From contig JAJTHO010000075.1 of assembly GCA_021297975.1 (NCBI GenBank), positions 1 through 9,942 on the forward strand: DNA of 9,942 nt, given 5' to 3'. A model generated the notes under the pieces. That model made no database searches. It was not told where the DNA came from and was given only the letters and a program-made list of their open reading frames with translations. Below are positions 6,968-9,942 of this stretch, in pieces. Position 1 is the first letter of the stretch, and every line of letters starts with the position of its first letter. The DNA comes from Alphaproteobacteria bacterium (GTDB taxonomy: Bacteria > Pseudomonadota > Alphaproteobacteria > JAJTHO01). The translations under genes were made by a program, and so were the position numbers.

Positions 6968-7438
6968 TCAGCTTTCTTTATCCTGACCATTCAGCAGCGC
7001 CAGCAGGCGGCTGGTCACGCTGTTCTGCGTATCACTACGGTTCATCAGGTGATCTAAAAACGCAAATTGCGCCACGGGGAAAGGCTCAGCCTCATTGGCA
7101 ACAAGGCGCAAATCAACCGCGCCCACATGCTGGCGAAAGCGGATCTTTTTTACCTGTGTTTCCAGGCTGCAAACCTCATCGGCCTTCATCCCCGGCTTAT
7201 AAGCCAAAAAGGCGGCAACGTCTTCTTTTGAAACGGTTTGATCGGGCTTTTTGAAAAAGCGTTCTAGCTTGCGCTTGTAGGTATAGGCAGCCGAGTTCAT
7301 CGCCGCCGCGGCTTGGCGGGGCTCTAGGACAGCATTGTAGCCGTCAAATGGCGGAACACTCGTACTCACCCAAATATCATCCTTGCAAGAATATTTATCT
7401 CCGTAATGTAGCACGAAAGGATTAACAAATCCTTTCAA
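6968..7438 (-). CDS. Uncharacterised protein, family not recognised
   Basis: I do not recognise this protein. The open frame reaches back to an ATG at 7519, but that would overlap the clearly coding start of the divergent ABC gene by 64 bases. I therefore use TTG 7438 (156 residues); GTG 7414 (148 residues) is also possible. Neither has a convincing ribosome binding site, and an ATG codon occurs only at 7300. Visible features are 'FVNPFVLHYGDKYSCKDDIWV' near the N-terminus, a basic helix-forming stretch 'YTYKRKLERFFKKPDQTVSKED', a second cysteine in 'ADEVCSLETQ', and an amphipathic C-terminus ending 'SRLLALLNGQDKES'. There is no clear signal peptide or membrane segment with these starts. Codon usage resembles the neighbours, and the length and uninterrupted frame argue for a real gene, though a 5'-truncated remnant cannot be excluded. 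Confidence 0.55.
   Translation of the reverse strand: MKGFVNPFVLHYGDKYSCKDDIWVSTSVPPFDGYNAVLEPRQAAAAMNSAAYTYKRKLERFFKKPDQTVSKEDVAAFLAYKPGMKADEVCSLETQVKKIRFRQHVGAVDLRLVANEAEPFPVAQFAFLDHLMNRSDTQNSVTSRLLALLNGQDKES
7415..7436. promoter_or_regulatory. Perfect palindrome between divergent genes, candidate operator
   Basis: GAAAGGATT (7415-7423) and AATCCTTTC (7428-7436) are perfect inverted copies around the four-base centre AACA. The site lies 19 bases before the GTG of the ABC gene and at the 5' end of the divergent unknown gene. It has no T-run, so it is not a typical terminator. It could be a repressor or activator site, or an RNA hairpin masking the start of the minus-strand gene. Confidence 0.45.
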
Positions 7439-7455
7439 CGCGGCTACACCAAGGC

Positions 7456-9015
7456 GTGACCGCTCCTGTGTTAACCATAAAAAATCTAACTGCCCGCTTC
7501 CCCGGCACGGTAAAACCATGTTTAGATGCGGTCAGTTTAACCGTTGCACCGGGCGAAACGATGGCAATTGTGGGGGAGAGCGGCAGCGGCAAAACGGTTT
7601 TGGGGCTGTCGGTGTTGAATCTATTGGCCGGGCAACTGGATTACAGCCCGGAAAGCCAGATTATCCTTCAAGATACCCCCATTTTGTCCGCCGCACCGAA
7701 CACGCTGCAAAGCCTGCGCGGGCGCATCGCCAGCTGCATTTTCCAAGAGCCGATGACGGCATTAAACCCACTGCAACGCCTAGGCAAACAGCTTAGCGAA
7801 GGGCTAACCCTGCATCAGCCCGGCTTATCCCGCTCAGAGCTTGACCGAAAAATACACGCCGTATTTCAAGATGTTGAGTTGCCGCCCGCGTTAATAAACC
7901 GCTACCCGCACCAGCTTTCCGGCGGCCAGCGCCAACGGGTGCTGATCGCGCTGGCGCTGCTGAATGACCCGTTACTCCTGATTGCGGATGAGCCGACAAC
8001 GGCGCTGGATGCGCATTTGCGCCATCAATTGTTAGCTTTGCTTAAAAAAATTCAAGCTCAGCGCAATCTCGCGGTCTTGCTGATAACACATGATTTACAC
8101 CTCGTGCGGCAATGGGCGCATCGGGTGATGGTGTTGCAACATGGCCGGGTGGTTGAAAGTGGCGAAAAGGCGGCGCTCTTGGCGCATCCGCAAGAGGCCT
8201 ATACCCGCCAGCTTTTTAACCAGCAATACCCGCCCAATCCGACGCCTAAAGCCGCAAATGGCGCCGCGCCCATCGTCTCGCTGCGCGGGGTGGGGGTTAG
8301 CGTCAAAGGCCAGGGTAGCTTTTGGAAATCCAGCCAGCACACTATTCTTGCGCCGCTGTCCGTGGATGTGCTTCCGGGGCAAACGCTAGGGGTTATCGGT
8401 GAAAGCGGCAGCGGGAAAACAACGCTGGCGCGGGCGTTGCTGCGTCTGATGCCAAGTGTGGGCGAGATTATCATTGCGGGAAAAAATTGGCAGACTTTAC
8501 AGGGTAAGGCTCTTCGCGCCGCACGTTCCGCGATGCAAATTGTTTTTCAAGATCCCTTCGGCAGCCTCAACCCGCGACTGCTGATTGAGCAAATAATTGT
8601 CGAGGGTTGGCGCGGTACGGCTAAACCAGACTGCTCGGCCTTGCTGGCACAAGTGGGCTTGCCTGCCGATTTCGCCCGCCGATATCCCCATGAGTTGAGC
8701 GGGGGGCAGCGGCAACGTGTCGCGCTGGCACGGGCTTTGGCGGTAAAGCCGCAGGTTTTGGTGCTTGATGAGCCGACCTCGGCGCTGGATGCAAACGTTG
8801 CGGCAGAGGTTGTTGTTTTATTACAGAAATTACAAGCTGAACAGGGATTAACCTATATCCTTGTAAGCCATGATCTCAACGTGATTCGGGCGCTCAGCCA
8901 TCAGGTGCTCGTGCTCAAAGGCGGGCAGGTGGTGGAGGGGGGCAGCATAACGGAGGTTTTTGGCAAGCCTAAAGACGATTATACAAAAATCTTACTAGGC
9001 TCTGTTGACAATTAA
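7456..9015 (+). CDS. Duplicated-ATPase ABC transporter ATP-binding protein (peptide/nickel type, YejF-like)
   Basis: This 519-residue protein has two complete ABC ATPase domains in one chain, as in YejF of the YejABEF peptide importer (about 529 residues). It would power uptake of oligopeptides or related solutes at the inner membrane. Domain 1 has Walker A 'GESGSGKT' (40-47), signature 'LSGGQ' (154-158), Walker B 'LLIADEP' (174-180) and His211. Domain 2 has Walker A (315-322), signature (414-418), Walker B 'VLVLDEP' (434-440) and His472. Both domains look catalytically intact. The oligopeptide-type tail follows each ('HPQEAYTRQLF', 'KPKDDYTKILL'). GTG 7456 is the first start after an in-frame stop at 7423 and gives the common 'MTAP' N-terminus. 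Its AAGG (7451-7454) is only one base away, so GTG 7468 is an alternative. No permease or binding-protein gene adjoins it, so it must work with subunits encoded elsewhere. Confidence 0.92.
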   Translation: MTAPVLTIKNLTARFPGTVKPCLDAVSLTVAPGETMAIVGESGSGKTVLGLSVLNLLAGQLDYSPESQIILQDTPILSAAPNTLQSLRGRIASCIFQEPMTALNPLQRLGKQLSEGLTLHQPGLSRSELDRKIHAVFQDVELPPALINRYPHQLSGGQRQRVLIALALLNDPLLLIADEPTTALDAHLRHQLLALLKKIQAQRNLAVLLITHDLHLVRQWAHRVMVLQHGRVVESGEKAALLAHPQEAYTRQLFNQQYPPNPTPKAANGAAPIVSLRGVGVSVKGQGSFWKSSQHTILAPLSVDVLPGQTLGVIGESGSGKTTLARALLRLMPSVGEIIIAGKNWQTLQGKALRAARSAMQIVFQDPFGSLNPRLLIEQIIVEGWRGTAKPDCSALLAQVGLPADFARRYPHELSGGQRQRVALARALAVKPQVLVLDEPTSALDANVAAEVVVLLQKLQAEQGLTYILVSHDLNVIRALSHQVLVLKGGQVVEGGSITEVFGKPKDDYTKILLGSVDN

Positions 9016-9075
9016 ATGGGTGCAGCCCCCCCTCCTCACTTCTTAACTTGGTGGCCTACAGCACTACCCTTAACT

Positions 9076-9432
9076 TCACTCTTTTCGCGCGAATCCATTT
9101 TGCATTATCATCTCTAAAGTTTCTTGTACGTTTCCATCCCATTCGGCGAGAAGTTCCTCATAATCAGGCAAATTCTGTATATAAGGATTTAATGTTTCAT
9201 CATTAGCCAAAGCCTCACAAACTCTATTTAACCCTAAACCACCACTCCTAGAGCCATCTGGCGTTCGGTAAAGCGTCCCTTCAAGAGATTCTCTAGTAAT
9301 ACCAAGCCAATATTCTGCTCCAGTTTTAATTTTCTCTGCATCAGGTACATTTTTTATACTATCAATTACTTTTATTGTAAAATCTTTCCAATATTCATCT
9401 GGAATTTTAAGGTCTTCTTTGATATCAGTCAT
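9076..9432 (-). CDS. Small acidic orphan protein, family not recognised
   Basis: I do not recognise this 118-residue protein. The frame extends upstream to 9564, but the start is placed at ATG 9432. GGAG at 9442-9439 lies 6 bases before it, whereas an ATG at 9438 would touch the GGAG directly, and the extra N-terminal residues look like translated promoter DNA. The protein begins 'MTDIKEDLKIPDEYWKDF', is rich in Asp and Glu, and has a small 'YRTPDGSRSGGLGLNR' segment at 55-70. A helical, acidic C-terminal part follows ('YEELLAEWDGNVQETLEMI', 91-109). There is no signal peptide or membrane segment, so it is probably cytoplasmic and soluble. The coding sequence is visibly AT-richer than the flanking genes, consistent with later acquisition. 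A promoter with an inverted repeat lies upstream. It is alone on its strand between the ABC gene and yidD. Confidence 0.7.
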   Translation of the reverse strand: MTDIKEDLKIPDEYWKDFTIKVIDSIKNVPDAEKIKTGAEYWLGITRESLEGTLYRTPDGSRSGGLGLNRVCEALANDETLNPYIQNLPDYEELLAEWDGNVQETLEMIMQNGFARKE

Positions 9433-9457
9433 ATTCATCTCCAAGTAATTTACTATG

Positions 9458-9493
9458 AAACATAAATATATGTTATTTTTTATGTTTATGCAA
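9458..9493 (-). promoter_or_regulatory. Promoter with inverted-repeat operator for the AT-rich orphan gene
   Basis: On the minus strand, TTGCAT (9493-9488, 3 of 6) and TATATT (9470-9465, 5 of 6) are 17 bases apart. Transcription would start near 9458, leaving a leader of about 26 bases that contains the GGAG site. A perfect inverted repeat, AAACATAAA (9458-9466) and TTTATGTTT (9479-9487), fills the spacer on one side and covers the -10 box and start site on the other. A dimeric repressor bound there would block initiation. Confidence 0.45.
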
Positions 9494-9585
9494 GAACTTC
9501 GTTGGCTAGGCTCTTTTGCATTCTTTTTGCGGTAACGTTCTTTCCTTTTTGAATATTGATGCAACTGTGTACTAAAGAAAACCTC

Positions 9586-9678
9586 ATGAAAACAAAAACA
9601 CTCCTTATCACAATCGTCCTCACAACAACACTAGCAAATCAGGGCACCGCATCTTCCCCGCTTCCGCCCCAAGGGTGA
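9586..9678 (+). CDS. Tiny signal-peptide-like ORF, possibly a gene remnant
   Basis: This 30-codon frame starts at ATG 9586. It has a basic N-terminus (Lys2, Lys4), a hydrophobic core 'LLITIVLTTTLA' (6-17) and a small-residue stretch 'NQGTASS' that would suit signal peptidase cleavage. It stops at TGA 9676-9678, with its last 40 bases antisense to the end of yidD. The upstream AAAGAAAA is only a weak ribosome site. It could be a small secreted peptide, the leftover 5' end of a truncated exported-protein gene, or chance. Confidence 0.25.
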   Translation: MKTKTLLITIVLTTTLANQGTASSPLPPQG

Positions 9679-9863
9679 CAGCGAAGCAGCCGCCTTATGG
9701 ATAAATACCCACCCTTGAAAACGCCGTGTTTTATTAGTGCCTCGCGGGCATACTCCGAACAGGTCGGATGATAGCGGCAACTTTTAACGCCAAAAAGAGG
9801 CGATATTACCGCTCGGTAGGCAAAGAAGACGGCGTTGAGGCTGCCGCGCCATATTTTGTGCAT
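9639..9863 (-). CDS. yidD: Membrane protein insertion efficiency factor YidD
   Basis: YidD is a small inner-membrane-associated protein that helps YidC insert and fold membrane proteins. The 74-residue product shows the full family pattern. An amphipathic/hydrophobic N-terminus ('NAVFFAYRAVISPLFG', 10-25) precedes 'CRYHPTCSEYAREAL' (29-43), 'HGVFKGGYLSIRRLLRCHPWGGSG' follows, and the C-terminus is 'DAVP'. The conserved cysteines are Cys29, Cys35 and Cys62. Length is typical (about 70-90). ATG 9863 lies inside the 3' end of rnpA in another frame, an arrangement I know from other genomes, and suggests coupled translation; only a weak GCGGA precedes it. In many alphaproteobacteria yidC follows, but here the next gene is the AT-rich orphan. 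Confidence 0.95.
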   Translation of the reverse strand: MHKIWRGSLNAVFFAYRAVISPLFGVKSCRYHPTCSEYAREALIKHGVFKGGYLSIRRLLRCHPWGGSGEDAVP

Positions 9864-9942
9864 AAAATCCGCAGTGCTTTCTTTAAGTCAGCCGTTAAAT
9901 CTGTGAAAGGTTGGCTTAACACGGGCGCTTTGGCAACAAGTA
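9806..9942 (-). CDS. rnpA: Ribonuclease P protein component, C-terminal end (5' part outside window)
   Basis: A minus-strand frame enters from the window edge and ends with TAA at 9808-9806, giving 44 complete codons. Its sequence 'LVAKAPVLSQPFTDLTADLKKALRIL' matches the end of RnpA proteins, where a 'LVLIAR...' strand is followed by a helix of the 'ADL..AL..L' type. RnpA assists the RNase P RNA in removing tRNA 5' leaders. The last 58 bases (9806-9863) overlap yidD in another frame and encode a less conserved tail ('CTKYGAAASTPSSLPTER'). Position directly before yidD is the canonical rpmH-rnpA-yidD order. The fragment is short, so the call rests on motif plus context. Confidence 0.75.
   Translation of the reverse strand, partial: LVAKAPVLSQPFTDLTADLKKALRILCTKYGAAASTPSSLPTER

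Noticed and set aside
9016..9075. Terminator after the ABC gene
   Set aside because: The gap contains a C-run and short complementary pieces but no convincing stem followed by a T-tract.
9433..9564. N-terminal extension of the orphan gene to an ATG at 9564
   Set aside because: The extension would translate the promoter and inverted repeat; ATG 9432 has an ideally spaced GGAG.
1..9942. CRISPR array, tRNA or rRNA genes, insertion sequences, phage or toxin-antitoxin genes
   Set aside because: No regularly spaced direct repeats, cloverleaf-like sequences, transposase or integrase motifs were seen in reading both strands; a tRNA or Rfam scan would be needed to rule out cryptic RNAs.

Overview
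The window reads as ordinary chromosomal DNA of an alphaproteobacterium with intermediate GC. The evidence is the style of its GltX C-terminus, GyrA (897 residues, with a charged insertion between C-terminal blades), SSB, an FdxA-type 7Fe ferredoxin with a long C-terminal extension, a CarD/CdnL regulator, and a partial rnpA overlapping yidD. A palindromic repeat of the 'GCGAGGAGC...GAAGCAATCC' kind, which I know from Rickettsia-like genomes and several unrelated phyla, lies behind gyrA. I cannot name the genus.

Layout. Positions 1-2374 (+) form a tight run: the 3' end of gltX (glutamyl-tRNA synthetase), a DUF192 lipoprotein overlapping it by 4 bases, then an FAD-linked oxidase of the D-lactate/D-2-hydroxyglutarate dehydrogenase type. 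Positions 2426-3342 (+) hold ssb and fdxA, the latter with a good promoter of its own. A near-symmetrical terminator (3389-3426) and the palindromic repeat (3464-3534) separate fdxA from the convergent gyrA (3558-6251, -). A 204-base divergent region then leads to carD (6456-6956, +). In it, the gyrA promoter sits so close to the ATG that the message would be almost leaderless.

Positions 6968-7438 (-) hold an unrecognised gene. It is divergent from a stand-alone double-ATPase ABC gene of the peptide-transporter type (7456-9015, +), and a perfect 9-base-arm palindrome lies between the two starts. Positions 9076-9432 (-) hold a small, visibly AT-richer orphan gene with its own promoter, an inverted repeat flanking the -10 box, and a clear ribosome binding site. 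The right edge carries yidD and the 3' end of rnpA (-). A 30-codon signal-peptide-like reading frame runs antisense into the end of yidD.

Functionally the window is mostly information processing (charging tRNA-Glu, single-strand DNA binding, supercoiling, RNA polymerase control, tRNA maturation) plus membrane biogenesis and redox functions. I see no CRISPR, phage, toxin-antitoxin, secondary-metabolite or defence system. The points of interest are regulatory sites, gene order and two uncharacterised genes rather than a new multi-gene system.
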